DNA from: Pandoraea aquatica
Lineage (GTDB): Bacteria; Pseudomonadota; Gammaproteobacteria; Burkholderiales; Burkholderiaceae
Length of the DNA stretch: 64,000 bases
Reading direction: 5' to 3'
Assembly (NCBI RefSeq): GCF_902459565.1
Contig: NZ_CABPSN010000003.1
Location: 558,001 to 622,000 of the forward strand
Part shown: positions 9,278 through 19,268 of the stretch, piece by piece
Layout: every line of letters starts with the position of its first letter
Position numbering within the stretch: the stretch's first letter is position 1
Program-made: the position numbers and the translations under genes
Notes under the pieces: generated by a model
What the model was told of the DNA's origin: nothing
The model's database searches: none
Seen by the model: the letters and a program-made list of their open reading frames with translations, nothing else

Positions 9278-9820
9278 TTATTTGCCGCGCCGCACGCGTC
9301 GCAACTCGTCGATCACCAGCAGCACTGCGCCCACGCAAATGGCCGAATCGGCCACGTTGAACGCCGGCCAGTGCCAGCCGCCGACGTGAAAGTCCAGAAA
9401 GTCGATCACATGGCCATAGACCACCCGATCGATCACGTTGCCGAGCGCACCGCCGAGAATCAGCGACAGCGACAGGCAGAACATCTTCTGACCGTTATGA
9501 CGCTTGAGCAACACCACGATCACCGTGGCCGCCACGATGCCGAGCAGCGTGAAGAACCAGCGTTGCCAGCCACCGGCAGCCGCCAGGAAGTTGAACGCTG
9601 CGCCCTTGTTGTACACCAGCACGAGATTGAAGAACGAGGTCAGCGGGCGGAATTCGCCGTACTGGAACGTCTTCAGAATCGTGAGCTTGGTGACCTGATC
9701 GATCAGGATCGCAATGACCGCGATGCCCAGCCACGGCGCCAGTCCGAGGGACGCGCCGCTACGTGCATTGCTGCTACCGCCACGCTTCGCGCCCGTACGG
9801 GCGCCTGCTTTGCTTGCCAT
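9278..9820 (-). CDS. lspA: Lipoprotein signal peptidase (signal peptidase II)
   Basis: The 180-residue inner-membrane aspartic protease cleaves the signal peptide of prolipoproteins at the lipid-modified cysteine. Both catalytic aspartates are visible: Asp131 in GNVIDRV and Asp158 in NVADSAI. Four membrane segments follow a basic N-terminal extension of about 28 residues ([12 protein letters not shown]), slightly longer than in E. coli. The ATG shares one base with the ileS TAA (TAATG), so the two are translationally coupled, a classical ileS-lspA arrangement. Confidence 0.97.
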   Translation of the reverse strand: MASKAGARTGAKRGGSSNARSGASLGLAPWLGIAVIAILIDQVTKLTILKTFQYGEFRPLTSFFNLVLVYNKGAAFNFLAAAGGWQRWFFTLLGIVAATVIVVLLKRHNGQKMFCLSLSLILGGALGNVIDRVVYGHVIDFLDFHVGGWHWPAFNVADSAICVGAVLLVIDELRRVRRGK

Positions 9821-12657
9821 TATGCCGCGCTCCGGTGTTCGCCGCTGCCGAAGAGATTCGACACGCAACGTCCGCAAAGGGTCGGGTGAGCCGCATCTGC
9901 GCCCACGTCTTCACGATAGTGCCAGCAGCGCTCGCACTTCTGATGCGTCGACGGCGTGACGACCACGCCTTCCTCCGCTTCGGAGGCGACTTGCGAGACC
10001 TTCGCGGCCGACGTGATCAGCACGAAACGCAGGTCGTCGCCGAGGCTGGCCAGCACGTCGTACTTGCGGCCCGAGACGCGCACGTCCACTTCGGCTTGCA
10101 GCGACGAGCCGATCTGCTCGGCGGCACGGGCTTCTTCGAGTGCCTTGGTGACGTCGCCGCGCACCGTGCGCAGCAGATGCCACTTCTCGAGCAGACGCGT
10201 GCCTTCCGCGACTTCCGGATAGGCGTAGTACGTCTCCGTGAAGATCGTGTCGTTGCCCGGCTGGAACACCTGCCACGCTTCTTCCGCCGTGAACGACAGG
10301 AACGGGGCCATCAGCTTCAGCAGACCGTGCGTGATGTGATACAGCGCGTTCTGCGCGGCGCGGCGTGCCGGGGCGTCCGGTGCGCTCGTGTACAGACGAT
10401 CCTTGAGGATGTCGAGGTAGAAGCCGCCGAGGTCTTCGGAACAGAACGTCTGGAGCTTGGACACGACCGGGTGGAACTCGTAACGATCGTAGTGGCCGAG
10501 CACTTCGGTTTGCAGCGATTGCGCCAGCGCCACGGCGTAACGGTCGATTTCCAGCCACTGATCCGCCGGCATCGTGTGCTTCGCGTGGTCGTAGTCGGCC
10601 AGGTTCGCGAGCAGGAAGCGCAGCGTGTTGCGGATGCGACGATAGCCTTCGGTCACGCGCTTAAGGATCTCGTCGGAGATCGACAGCTCGCCCGAGTAAT
10701 CGGTCGAGGCCACCCACAGACGGATGATTTCCGCGCCGAGCTTGTCGGCCACTTCCTGCGGCACGATGGTGTTGCCGATCGACTTCGACATCTTGCGGCC
10801 CTGACCGTCGACGGTGAAGCCGTGCGTGAGCAGCGCCTTGTAGGGTGGGCGGCCGTCGAGCATCGAGGCGGTCAGCAGCGACGAGTGGAACCAGCCGCGG
10901 TGCTGGTCCGAGCCTTCCAGATACAGGTCGGCCGGGAAGCCCAGTTCATGCGCATGCGAGCCGCGCAGCACGTGCCAGTGCGTGGTGCCCGAGTCGAACC
11001 ACACGTCGAGCGTGTCGCGGTTCTTCACGTAATCGTTGGCCTCGTCGCCGAGCAGTTCGACCGGGTCGAGCGTCTGCCAGGCTTCGATGCCTTCGGTTTC
11101 CACACGCTTGGCCACAGCTTCGAGCAGCTCGGGCGTGCGCGGGTGCAGCGCACCGGTTTCCTTGTGGACGAAGAACGCCATCGGCACGCCCCATTGGCGC
11201 TGACGCGAGAGCGTCCAGTCCGGGCGGTGCGCGATCATGTTGTGCAGGCGTTGCTTGCCCCACGACGGGAAGAACTCCGTCGCTTCGATCCCGGCGAGCG
11301 CGATCTCGCGCAGCGTCCGGCCGTTGCCCGGTGCGCCGTCGACCGGCTTCACGTCCATACCGGCAAACCACTGGTTCGTCGCGCGATAGATGATCGGCGA
11401 CTTGTGACGCCAGCAGTGCATGTAGCTGTGCGTGTACTTGAACGAGTGGAACAGCGTGCCCGCGTCGCGTAGCGCGTCGACGATCTGCGGGTTGGCGTCC
11501 CAGATCGACTGACCGCCGAACAGCGGCAGGCTGTCCTGATAGCGGCCGTCGCCCAGCACCGGCATACGGATTTCCGAGTCCGGCATGTCGTGCGCCTTGC
11601 ACGACACGAAGTCTTCCACGCCGTAGGCCGGGGCCGAGTGGACGATACCGGTACCGGTGTCGGTCGTCACGTAGTCGCCGAGGTAGATCGGCGAGGTGCG
11701 GTCGTAGCCTTCGTCGGCCGTGGAGAGCGGGTGACGGAAGCGGATCAGCGAGAGCGCTTCACCCTTCGTGCGGGCGATGATCTCGCCATGCAGGCCGTAC
11801 GTCTTCAGGCAGTCTTCCACGCGATCGGTCGCGAGGATCAGCAGGCCGCGTTCGGTCGAGACGAGCGCGTACTCGACTTCCGGATGAACGTTGAGCGCCT
11901 GGTTCGACGGGATGGTCCACGGGGTCGTCGTCCAGATGACGATGAACCCGTCTTCGCGCGGCAGCTTCGGCAGACCGAAGGCCTTGGCGACCTTTTCCGG
12001 TTCGGCGAAGGCGAAGCCGACGTCGATGGCCAGATCGGTCTTGTCCTTGTACTCGACTTCCGCTTCGGCCAGCGCCGAGCCGCAATCGAAGCACCAGTTC
12101 ACCGGCTTCAGGCCGCGATACACATAGCCGTTCTCCAGGATCTTCGCGAGCGCACGAAGCTCACCGGCTTCGTTCGAGAAGTTCATGGTCTTGTACGGAT
12201 TGTCCCAGTCGCCCAGCACACCCAGACGCTCGAAGTCGGCCTTCTGGCGCTCAATCTGCACCGCAGCGTAGGCGCGCGCCTTTTCCTGCACTTCGCGCAC
12301 CGGCAGATGCTTGCCGAACTGCTTTTCGATCTGGATTTCGATGGGCATGCCGTGGCAGTCCCAGCCCGGCACGTAGGCGGCGTCGAAGCCTGCGAGGCTG
12401 CGCGCCTTGACGATCATGTCCTTGAGGATCTTGTTGACCGCGTGACCGATGTGGATGTCGCCGTTCGCATACGGCGGGCCGTCGTGCAGGATGAACTTCG
12501 GGCGGCCTTTGCTGGCTTTGCGGATCTTGTCGTAGATCTTCTTTTCCTGCCATTGCTTGACCCACAGCGGCTCGCGCTTGGGCAGGTCGCCACGCATCGG
12601 GAACGGCGTGTCCAGCAGGTTGACGGGGTATTTGCTCGGGGCTTTCTTTTCGCTCAT
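9820..12657 (-). CDS. ileS: Isoleucyl-tRNA synthetase
   Basis: The 945-residue class I synthetase charges tRNA-Ile. The HIGH signature (HIGH, residues 69-72, in [12 protein letters not shown]) and the KMSKS loop ([10 protein letters not shown], near residue 620) are intact. The editing domain lies between them, and a C-terminal zinc finger [10 protein letters not shown]...CGRC closes the protein, as in the bacterial mupirocin-sensitive type. The start at 12657 begins [23 protein letters not shown]; upstream in-frame codons are low-complexity and lack a ribosome site. It follows ribF by 156 bp and overlaps lspA by one base. Confidence 0.98.
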   Translation of the reverse strand: MSEKKAPSKYPVNLLDTPFPMRGDLPKREPLWVKQWQEKKIYDKIRKASKGRPKFILHDGPPYANGDIHIGHAVNKILKDMIVKARSLAGFDAAYVPGWDCHGMPIEIQIEKQFGKHLPVREVQEKARAYAAVQIERQKADFERLGVLGDWDNPYKTMNFSNEAGELRALAKILENGYVYRGLKPVNWCFDCGSALAEAEVEYKDKTDLAIDVGFAFAEPEKVAKAFGLPKLPREDGFIVIWTTTPWTIPSNQALNVHPEVEYALVSTERGLLILATDRVEDCLKTYGLHGEIIARTKGEALSLIRFRHPLSTADEGYDRTSPIYLGDYVTTDTGTGIVHSAPAYGVEDFVSCKAHDMPDSEIRMPVLGDGRYQDSLPLFGGQSIWDANPQIVDALRDAGTLFHSFKYTHSYMHCWRHKSPIIYRATNQWFAGMDVKPVDGAPGNGRTLREIALAGIEATEFFPSWGKQRLHNMIAHRPDWTLSRQRQWGVPMAFFVHKETGALHPRTPELLEAVAKRVETEGIEAWQTLDPVELLGDEANDYVKNRDTLDVWFDSGTTHWHVLRGSHAHELGFPADLYLEGSDQHRGWFHSSLLTASMLDGRPPYKALLTHGFTVDGQGRKMSKSIGNTIVPQEVADKLGAEIIRLWVASTDYSGELSISDEILKRVTEGYRRIRNTLRFLLANLADYDHAKHTMPADQWLEIDRYAVALAQSLQTEVLGHYDRYEFHPVVSKLQTFCSEDLGGFYLDILKDRLYTSAPDAPARRAAQNALYHITHGLLKLMAPFLSFTAEEAWQVFQPGNDTIFTETYYAYPEVAEGTRLLEKWHLLRTVRGDVTKALEEARAAEQIGSSLQAEVDVRVSGRKYDVLASLGDDLRFVLITSAAKVSQVASEAEEGVVVTPSTHQKCERCWHYREDVGADAAHPTLCGRCVSNLFGSGEHRSAA

Positions 12658-12813
12658 GGATGCAACGCTATCGAATTTTGGAATCGGTGTGGGGCGCTCG
12701 CGCCGGTGGCGTTGCGGAGGCCTTGTGGGCCAGAAGGGCAACGCCCGGGCAAATGCCAGAGGCGGCAGCGGGCCGCGCGCGAGACGCTGAGCGCCGGCGC
12801 ACGCGGGCGAAGA

Positions 12814-13806
12814 TCAACTAATTCGGTCGGTCGCCGTGGTGGCGAAGTCGCGTCGTGCGCTCGGGCCATTGGCGTCGAGTGCATGGGCGAAATAGGCACG
12901 GGCCTCGCGCGTGTCCTGCGCGATGGCGGCTTCGAGTTCGGCCAGTCCGTCGAATTTCGCTTCGTCACGCAGTTTCTGCAAAAATTCCACGCGCACCAGC
13001 TTGCCGTAGCAATCGCCCACGAAGTCGAGCAGATGCACTTCGAGCAGCACGCGACCGGAATCGTCCACGGTCGGGCGCAGGCCCAGGCTTGCCACGGCGG
13101 GCAGCGGTTTGTCCGCCAGACCGTGCACCTGAACGACGAAGATGCCCGAGAGGGCCGGGTGCTTGTGCGCGATGCGCAGATTGAGCGTCGGGAAGCCGAG
13201 TTTGCGGCCGAGCTTCATGCCGTGCACGACGTGACCGGTGATCGCATACGGACGGCCTAGCAGCGCGTGCGCGCGCTCGAAGTTGCCGTCGGCGAGCGCC
13301 GCACGCACTTCCGAGCTGGAAATGCGCACGCCGTCGTGTGCGATGGTCGGCATTTGCTGGACGACGAAGTCGAAGCGGCGGCCGGCGTCACGCAGATATT
13401 CGATGTCGCCCGCGCGCTTCGCGCCGAAGCGGAAATCGTCGCCCACCAGCAGCCAGCGCGTGTGCAGGCCGTCGACGATGATGTTGCGCACGAAGTCTTC
13501 GGGCGACTGTCCGGCGAAATGCGCGTTGAAGTGTTCCACCACGAGACGGTCGACGCCGTGCGAGCGCAGCGCTTCGAACTTGTCGCGCAGATTGGAGATG
13601 CGGGCCGGTGCCCGGTCGGGCATGAAGTATTCGCGAGGATGCGGCTCGAACGTCATCACGCACACCGGCAAGCCGCGCGCAGCCGCCGCCGCGCGCACGC
13701 GCGCGAGCAGTGCCTGGTGGCCCAGATGCACGCCGTCGAAATTGCCGATCGTCAGCACGCAGGGCGCTTTGCTTTGCGCGTTGGGTAGACCCCGGAAGAC
13801 TCGCAC
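12814..13806 (-). CDS. ribF: Bifunctional riboflavin kinase / FAD synthetase
   Basis: The 330-residue enzyme makes FMN and then FAD from riboflavin. The N-terminal nucleotidyltransferase domain has GNFDGVHLGHQ (residues 21-31) and the later ISSSEVRAALADGNFERA. The C-terminal kinase domain shows GRKLGFPTLNL and GDCYGKLVRVEFLQKLRDEAKFDGLAEL. The start is GTG at 13804-13806, with no strong ribosome site in front. The ribF-ileS-lspA order is conserved in many bacteria. It is divergent from purN across a 214-bp gap. Confidence 0.96.
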   Translation of the reverse strand: MRVFRGLPNAQSKAPCVLTIGNFDGVHLGHQALLARVRAAAAARGLPVCVMTFEPHPREYFMPDRAPARISNLRDKFEALRSHGVDRLVVEHFNAHFAGQSPEDFVRNIIVDGLHTRWLLVGDDFRFGAKRAGDIEYLRDAGRRFDFVVQQMPTIAHDGVRISSSEVRAALADGNFERAHALLGRPYAITGHVVHGMKLGRKLGFPTLNLRIAHKHPALSGIFVVQVHGLADKPLPAVASLGLRPTVDDSGRVLLEVHLLDFVGDCYGKLVRVEFLQKLRDEAKFDGLAELEAAIAQDTREARAYFAHALDANGPSARRDFATTATDRIS

Positions 13807-14020
13807 GATAAAGAAGCGTCTACAGGACGTTGAGTGATGAAATAGCCGCGCGGCGTGGCTGGGAAGGTCTGGCGGCCTGTCGCGCCCGGGGACAACCGGT
13901 CGACACAGGGCGCTCGAACCGACATTGCGGCGCCGCAGAACGTTGAATTATAAACGCTTCGGGGCCATCGCGGCGCGGATCGCGCTGTCTGGTGCGCCGC
14001 GCCAATGATAAAATCCGGCG

Positions 14021-14680
14021 ATGAAGAACATTGTCATCCTGATTTCCGGACGAGGCAGCAACATGCAGGCCATCGTCCGGGCCTGTACCGCAGAAGGCTG
14101 GCCGGCCCGCGTGGCCGCCATCATCGCCAATCGTCCCGACGCCGAAGGCCTGGCATTTGCCCAGGAAAACGGCATTCCCACGGCCGTGGTCCCGAGTCTC
14201 GGCAAGACCCGTGAAGATTTCGACGCCGAGCTGGCCGCCGAGATCGACCGTCACCAGCCCGATCTGGTCGTGCTCGCCGGGTTCATGCGCATTCTCACGC
14301 CGGCATTCACCGGCCACTACGCCGGGCGCCTCCTCAACATCCATCCGTCGCTGCTGCCGGCGTTCCCGGGGCTGCAAACGCACGCCCGTGCACTGGAAGC
14401 CGGTTGCAAGATCGTCGGCGCAACGGTGCATTTCGTGACGGCCGAGCTGGATCACGGCCCGTACGTGCTGCAAACCGCCTTGCCTGTGCGCGACGGCGAC
14501 ACGCCCGAGACACTGGCAGAGCGCATTCTGCCCCTAGAGCACATCATTTACCCGCGCGCCGTGCGCTGGTTCGTGGAGGACCGTCTGGTCATCGCGGATG
14601 GCCGCGTGACGCTGACTCCACGTGCCGACGGCACCCCCGATTCGCAAGATTCGCAATGGCTTTTTGGTGAGGACGCATGA
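14021..14680 (+). CDS. purN: Phosphoribosylglycinamide formyltransferase (GART, folate-dependent)
   Basis: The 219-residue enzyme transfers a formyl group from 10-formyltetrahydrofolate to GAR in purine synthesis. Catalytic residues are in place: Asn106 and His108 in NIHPSLLPAFPGLQTHARAL and Asp144 in DHGPYVLQ. The phosphate loop ISGRGSNMQA is at 8-17. The gene starts a divergent unit opposite ribF, with an ATAAAAT element a few bases before the start codon. Its stop overlaps the next start as ATGA. Confidence 0.97.
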   Translation: MKNIVILISGRGSNMQAIVRACTAEGWPARVAAIIANRPDAEGLAFAQENGIPTAVVPSLGKTREDFDAELAAEIDRHQPDLVVLAGFMRILTPAFTGHYAGRLLNIHPSLLPAFPGLQTHARALEAGCKIVGATVHFVTAELDHGPYVLQTALPVRDGDTPETLAERILPLEHIIYPRAVRWFVEDRLVIADGRVTLTPRADGTPDSQDSQWLFGEDA

Positions 14681-16188
14681 GCACCCGCCCGACCCAGCGC
14701 CGCGATGGCGCCAATTCATCCGGTCACCGCTCTGGCGGCCGTTCCTCCGATAACCGTCAGTCGTCCAAGGGCGGCAGTGGTGGCCATGGCGAGCGCCAGG
14801 AGCGCTACGTCCGTCCCGACAAGTACGACCGCACGCGCTACGAGCGCCGTCCGGACGCCCCGGTCGGTGGCACCGGCATGCGCGGCGAGCGTCTGCCCCC
14901 GGCACTGTTCGAACACACGCAGCGCCTGCTTGGCAGCGTGCTGACGTTCACCGGCCCGGCCGACACGTTGGTCAGCACCTACTTCCGTGCCAACGACAAG
15001 CTGGGCCACCGCGAGCGCGGTGTGCTGGCGGAGACGGTCTTCGCCATCCTGCGCCGCAAGCTCGAATTCGGTCAGCACGCCGTGAGCGGCACGGGCTCGC
15101 AGGAGCGCCGTCTGGCGCTGCTCGGTCTGGCCTTCACGCGCGGCATTGCGTCGGTCGAACTGGTCGCGACGCCCGAAGAAGCGACGTGGCTCGAACACGT
15201 CGGTCAGATCGATCCGGCAAGCCTGGCACCGAGAGTGCGTACTAACTTGCCGGCGTGGCTGTACGACCGTCTGGCCGCGCGTTTCGACGCCACCGAACTG
15301 GAAGCCCTTGCCGCCGCGCTGAACCAGCCGGCCCCGCTCGACTGCCGCGTGAACGTGATCAAGGCGACCCGCGACGACGTGCTGGCCGGGCTGCGTGAGA
15401 GCGGCTTCTCGGCCGAGCCGACGCCGATGGCACCCAACGGCATTCGTCTGGCGGGTAAGCCGGCGTTGCAGAAACACCCGTTGTTCATGTCCGGTGCCAT
15501 CGAAGTGCAGGACGAAGGCAGCCAGCTGTTGTGCCAACTTGTGGCACCGCGCCGTGGCGAGATGATCGTCGACTTCTGCGCAGGGGCGGGCGGCAAGACG
15601 CTTGCCATCGGTGCGGCCATGCGCTCGACCGGGCGTCTGTATGCGTTCGACGTGTCGGAGAAGCGTCTGGCCAAGCTCAAGCCGCGTCTGGCGCGCAGCG
15701 GCTTGTCGAACGTCTATCCGGTGATGATCGACAGCGAGAACGACAGCAAGATCAAGCGTCTGGCCGGCAAGATCGACCGCGTGCTGGTCGACGCGCCGTG
15801 CAGCGGGCTCGGCACGCTGCGTCGCAATCCGGACCTGAAGTGGCGTCAGTCGCCGCAGTCGGTCGAAGAACTCACGCAGAAGCAGACGTCGATCCTCGCG
15901 AGCGCCGCGCGTCTTGTGAAGCCGGGCGGCCGTCTCGTGTACGCGACGTGCAGTGTGCTGACTGAGGAGAACAGCGCGATTGCCGAGGCGTTCCTCACCG
16001 CGCATCCGGACTTCGTGCTGCTGCCTGCGAACGAATTGCTGGCGGCGCAGAAAATCGGACTCGACACGGGCAAGTACCTCGAACTGTTGCCGCATCGCAA
16101 CGCGACCGACGGCTTTTTCGCCGCCGTGTTCGAGCGTCGTCCGGCCGCCAAGGCGGCAGTTGTGCCGTCAGCTAATATCGACGAATAA
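14677..16188 (+). CDS. RsmB/NOP-family class I SAM-dependent RNA (cytosine-5) methyltransferase
   Basis: The 503-residue product has an unusual low-complexity, Ser/Gly/Arg-rich N-terminal stretch of about 65 residues, then an RsmB/NOP2 catalytic core. Visible are VDFCAGAGGKTLAIG (SAM motif I), VDAPCSGLGTLRRNPDLKW (motif IV, first cysteine) and ATCSVLTEENS (motif VI, second cysteine), both cysteines being needed for m5C formation. The target is probably rRNA, but the NusB-like N-terminal domain of true RsmB is not evident, so I leave the symbol empty. It is translationally coupled to purN. Confidence 0.88.
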   Translation: MSTRPTQRRDGANSSGHRSGGRSSDNRQSSKGGSGGHGERQERYVRPDKYDRTRYERRPDAPVGGTGMRGERLPPALFEHTQRLLGSVLTFTGPADTLVSTYFRANDKLGHRERGVLAETVFAILRRKLEFGQHAVSGTGSQERRLALLGLAFTRGIASVELVATPEEATWLEHVGQIDPASLAPRVRTNLPAWLYDRLAARFDATELEALAAALNQPAPLDCRVNVIKATRDDVLAGLRESGFSAEPTPMAPNGIRLAGKPALQKHPLFMSGAIEVQDEGSQLLCQLVAPRRGEMIVDFCAGAGGKTLAIGAAMRSTGRLYAFDVSEKRLAKLKPRLARSGLSNVYPVMIDSENDSKIKRLAGKIDRVLVDAPCSGLGTLRRNPDLKWRQSPQSVEELTQKQTSILASAARLVKPGGRLVYATCSVLTEENSAIAEAFLTAHPDFVLLPANELLAAQKIGLDTGKYLELLPHRNATDGFFAAVFERRPAAKAAVVPSANIDE

Positions 16189-16207
16189 CTAGAAGAGATA
16201 GAAGGAA

Positions 16208-17647
16208 ATGGCGATGCAGGAAAGTCCGGCTTTCGCGAGGTTGGTGCGGGACGTCGTTCGCGACTTCGGCGATCCGCAGATCATCTGGCAGATCGTCGCG
16301 CTCGTGGGCGCGCTTGCCGTCGCCCTCGTGCTGCGTCGCTGGATGATCGGACGCCTCGATCGCCATTTCGAGCGCGTGGCTCCTGCACGCCGCGCGGGTT
16401 CGTCGAGCCTGCGTCGCTCGTTCTTCCCGATGTTCGGCTGGATGTGCGTGGCGCTCACGCGCGTGGTGCTTCAGGAATACACGCACGTCTCGTTGCTGAT
16501 GCTCGCGGAAGTCCCGCTGTTCGGCACTGCGCTCATCTATCTCGCGTTCTACTTCGCCCGCCGGTTGTTTGCTTCGTCGCCCCATGCTTCGGGGTTGCTC
16601 AAGGTGTTCGAGCGGGTGTTCACGACGCTCGCCTGGTTCTCGATGCTCGCCTATGTCCTGGGCGTGCACGACGACATCCTCAAGTGGCTCGCCAGCGTCA
16701 AGTTCGCTGTCGGCTCAAGCCATCTGACGCTGCTCTCGATGCTGTCGGGCCTGCTCTGGATCGGCGTGACGCTGGTGCTGGCGATGTGGGTCGGCTCGCT
16801 GATCGAAGACCGGATCATGCGCACGACCACGCTCGACGGCAACCTGAAGGTGGTGCTCTCGCGTGTGGTCAAGGGCTTGCTGACGCTGATCGCCGTGCTC
16901 GCGACGCTGTCGTTCGTCGGCATCGACATCACTGTGCTGGGCGTGTTCGGTGGTGCGCTTGGCGTGGGGTTGGGTTTCGGCTTGCAGAAGATCGCGTCGA
17001 ACCTGGTGTCGGGCTTCATCATCCTGCTGGACCGCTCCGTGCGCATCGGCGACCTGATTACGGTGTCGACGTATCACGGCACCGTCTCGCAAATCAACAC
17101 GCGGTACTCGGTCGTGCGCGGGCTGGACGGCGTCGAAGCGCTGGTGCCGAACGAGCAACTGGTGACGAACGTCGTGCAGAACCATTCGTTCACCGAGACC
17201 CGCGGACGGGCCAAAGTGACGGTGCAGGTCGCGTATAGCGCGGACGTCGAGCTGGCGATGTCGCTCATGCTCAAGGCGGCCGAAGACATCCCCCGCGTGC
17301 TGACGGATCCGCCGCCCTCGGCGCTGTTGCTGAACTTCGGTGCCGATGGGATGGATCTGGAAATGGGTTTCTGGGTGCAAGATCCGGCGCAAGGCAGCGG
17401 CGGCATCCGTTCCACCATCAATTTGCGGATTTGGCGCACATTTCGTGAGCATGGTATTGAAATTCCGTATGCCCAGCGCGAAATACGTATCCTGAACGAC
17501 TGGGCGGACGGGATTCCTGCGCAAGCCCCCCATCTGCCGGTCGATGGCCCCGTTTCGCCAGAGGGGGCGCACGAACAGCCGAATTCGGCCAATTCGACGC
17601 CCCAAACGCCCTTGCCACAGGCGGATGACGCAGGAAAGACGGCCTGA
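16208..17647 (+). CDS. Mechanosensitive ion channel, MscS family
   Basis: The 479-residue membrane protein has several N-terminal hydrophobic helices (about 15-225) ahead of an MscS core. The pore-lining helix and adjoining loop read GVFGGALGVGLGFGLQKIASNLVSGFIILLDRSVRIGD, with the Gly/Ala packing typical of MscS TM3, and are followed by the beta domain (VSTYHGTVSQINTRYSVVRG) and VPNEQLVTN. It would open under membrane tension to release solutes. The C-terminal 45 residues are Pro/Asn/Gln-rich and probably disordered. A GAAGGA ribosome site lies upstream, 20 bp after the methyltransferase gene. Confidence 0.92.
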   Translation: MAMQESPAFARLVRDVVRDFGDPQIIWQIVALVGALAVALVLRRWMIGRLDRHFERVAPARRAGSSSLRRSFFPMFGWMCVALTRVVLQEYTHVSLLMLAEVPLFGTALIYLAFYFARRLFASSPHASGLLKVFERVFTTLAWFSMLAYVLGVHDDILKWLASVKFAVGSSHLTLLSMLSGLLWIGVTLVLAMWVGSLIEDRIMRTTTLDGNLKVVLSRVVKGLLTLIAVLATLSFVGIDITVLGVFGGALGVGLGFGLQKIASNLVSGFIILLDRSVRIGDLITVSTYHGTVSQINTRYSVVRGLDGVEALVPNEQLVTNVVQNHSFTETRGRAKVTVQVAYSADVELAMSLMLKAAEDIPRVLTDPPPSALLLNFGADGMDLEMGFWVQDPAQGSGGIRSTINLRIWRTFREHGIEIPYAQREIRILNDWADGIPAQAPHLPVDGPVSPEGAHEQPNSANSTPQTPLPQADDAGKTA

Positions 17648-17976
17648 TAGACCTTTTTCCCTAAGCCGACGGGTTGACCTGCGACAAATTGCGTGGCTGC
17701 GAGGCGACACACGGGCAACGGTCCGTCGGGTAAAATGCGTCCCAAACCATAAAGCCAGATGTTCACTGGCACGTTTTCCGCACCGTTTTCCGCCTATATC
17801 GCACCGGCACCGCAACTTGCCGTCCTCCAGCGAATCGAAGCGTCAAGCGAGCGCAAGAACGAGACCTGACGCGACGGCCTATGTCCACATCGGCCTTCGA
17901 CCCGACAAGACAAGACACGGCACATTTCGATGCTTTGCCGTGATGGCTACCGTATTGATTAGTTTGGAGTGATATT
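17648..17976. other. Non-coding interval before the desaturase gene
   Basis: No gene is visible. A GGGTAAAAT element near 17728 could be a -10 box for the desaturase, giving a leader of roughly 240 nt, but no good -35 box goes with it. I see no terminator after the channel gene. Confidence 0.4.
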
Positions 17977-19173
17977 TTGCTGGACAGTCTCCTTGGATTT
18001 CTCTCGACCGGCCTGCTCGACTGGAGCGGCTGGAAGATCTTCTTCTACACGTTGGCCGTCACCCATGTGACGATCGCCGGTGTGACCATCTATCTGCATC
18101 GTTGCCAGGCGCACCGCGCGCTCGACGTGCATCCGATCGTCGCCCATTTCTTCCGTTTCTGGCTGTGGATGACCACGGGCATGATCACGAGCGAGTGGGC
18201 CGCGATTCACCGCAAGCACCACGCCAAGTGCGAAACGCCGGAAGACCCGCACAGCCCGCAAACGCGTGGCCTGTGGAAGGTGCTGGCCGAAGGTGCCGAA
18301 CTCTATCGCGCTGAAGCGAAGAACGAAGAAACGCTGCGCAAGTTCAGCCACGGTACGCCGAACGACTGGATCGAGAACAACATCTACAAGCGTTACCCGA
18401 TTCTGGGCATCAGCATGATGATGATCATCAACATCGCGCTGTTCGGTGCCCTCGGTCTGACCGTGTGGGCCGTGCAGATGGTGTGGATCCCGTTCTGGGC
18501 TGCTGGCGTGATCAACGGTCTGGGCCACTACTGGGGCTACCGCAATTTCAATTGCGCCGACGCGTCGACGAACCTGCTGCCGTGGGGCATCATCATCGGC
18601 GGCGAAGAGCTGCACAACAACCACCACACGTACGCCACGTCGGCCAAGCTGTCGAACAAGTGGTACGAATTCGACATCGGCTGGCTGTACATCCGTACGC
18701 TGTCGTTCGTGGGCCTGGCCAAGGTGAAGAAGGTTGCGCCGACGCCGAAGCTCGCGAAGATCAAGACCGCATGCGACGACGATACGTTGCAGGCCGTGCT
18801 CTCGAACCGCTATGAAGTGATGGCGCGTTACGCGAAGACCTTCCAGCGTGCCTACGGTGAAGAACTGGCGCGCTTCAAGGACAAGCGTCAGCATGGCGAA
18901 TATCAGTTGTTCCGCGGCGCGCGCAAGTGGCTGCATCACGACGAAGCATCGCTGCAAGAGCCGCAGAAGCAGCAACTGGGCGAGATCTTCGCGCACAGCA
19001 ACGCCGTGAAGACGTACTACGAACTGCGTCGCGAACTGGCCGGTATCTGGGACCGTTCGAACGCATCGCGCGAGCAGTTGCTGGGTCAGTTGCAGAACTG
19101 GTGCCATCGCGCCGAGCAGAGTGGCATTCACGCATTGCAGGAATTCGCGACGCGTCTGCGCCGCTACGCGTGA
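17977..19173 (+). CDS. Membrane-bound acyl-lipid/acyl-CoA fatty-acid desaturase (delta-9 type)
   Basis: The 398-residue integral membrane di-iron enzyme introduces a double bond into fatty acyl chains. The three histidine boxes are complete: HRCQAH (41-46), HRKHH (78-82) and HNNHH (about 213-217). Four hydrophobic segments surround them. A long C-terminal cytoplasmic region (about 250-398) is charged and helical. The start is TTG at 17977, supported by GGAG seven bases upstream and no better ATG nearby. Adjustment of membrane fluidity is the known family role. An intrinsic terminator follows. Confidence 0.92.
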   Translation: MLDSLLGFLSTGLLDWSGWKIFFYTLAVTHVTIAGVTIYLHRCQAHRALDVHPIVAHFFRFWLWMTTGMITSEWAAIHRKHHAKCETPEDPHSPQTRGLWKVLAEGAELYRAEAKNEETLRKFSHGTPNDWIENNIYKRYPILGISMMMIINIALFGALGLTVWAVQMVWIPFWAAGVINGLGHYWGYRNFNCADASTNLLPWGIIIGGEELHNNHHTYATSAKLSNKWYEFDIGWLYIRTLSFVGLAKVKKVAPTPKLAKIKTACDDDTLQAVLSNRYEVMARYAKTFQRAYGEELARFKDKRQHGEYQLFRGARKWLHHDEASLQEPQKQQLGEIFAHSNAVKTYYELRRELAGIWDRSNASREQLLGQLQNWCHRAEQSGIHALQEFATRLRRYA

Positions 19174-19210
19174 ACGGGTTCAGCCAGAAATCTGTTTTTG
19201 ACGCATAATC

Positions 19211-19234
19211 GAAACCCCGCCACGGCGGGGTTTT
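19211..19234 (+). terminator. Intrinsic terminator of the desaturase gene
   Basis: A CCCCGC-CACG-GCGGGG hairpin followed by TTTTG, 38 bp after the desaturase stop codon and 35 bp before the nadA ATG. Confidence 0.8.
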
Positions 19235-19268
19235 GTCATTCCAGGTCCACCCCTCGGGCCACGCGAAA

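Noticed and set aside
9763-11472. 569-codon plus-strand frame opposite ileS
   Set aside because: No recognisable domain; ileS on the minus strand is complete.
17544-17972. 142-codon plus-strand frame overlapping the end of the MscS gene
   Set aside because: Arg/Pro-rich out-of-frame continuation; no ribosome site and it runs through the desaturase leader.
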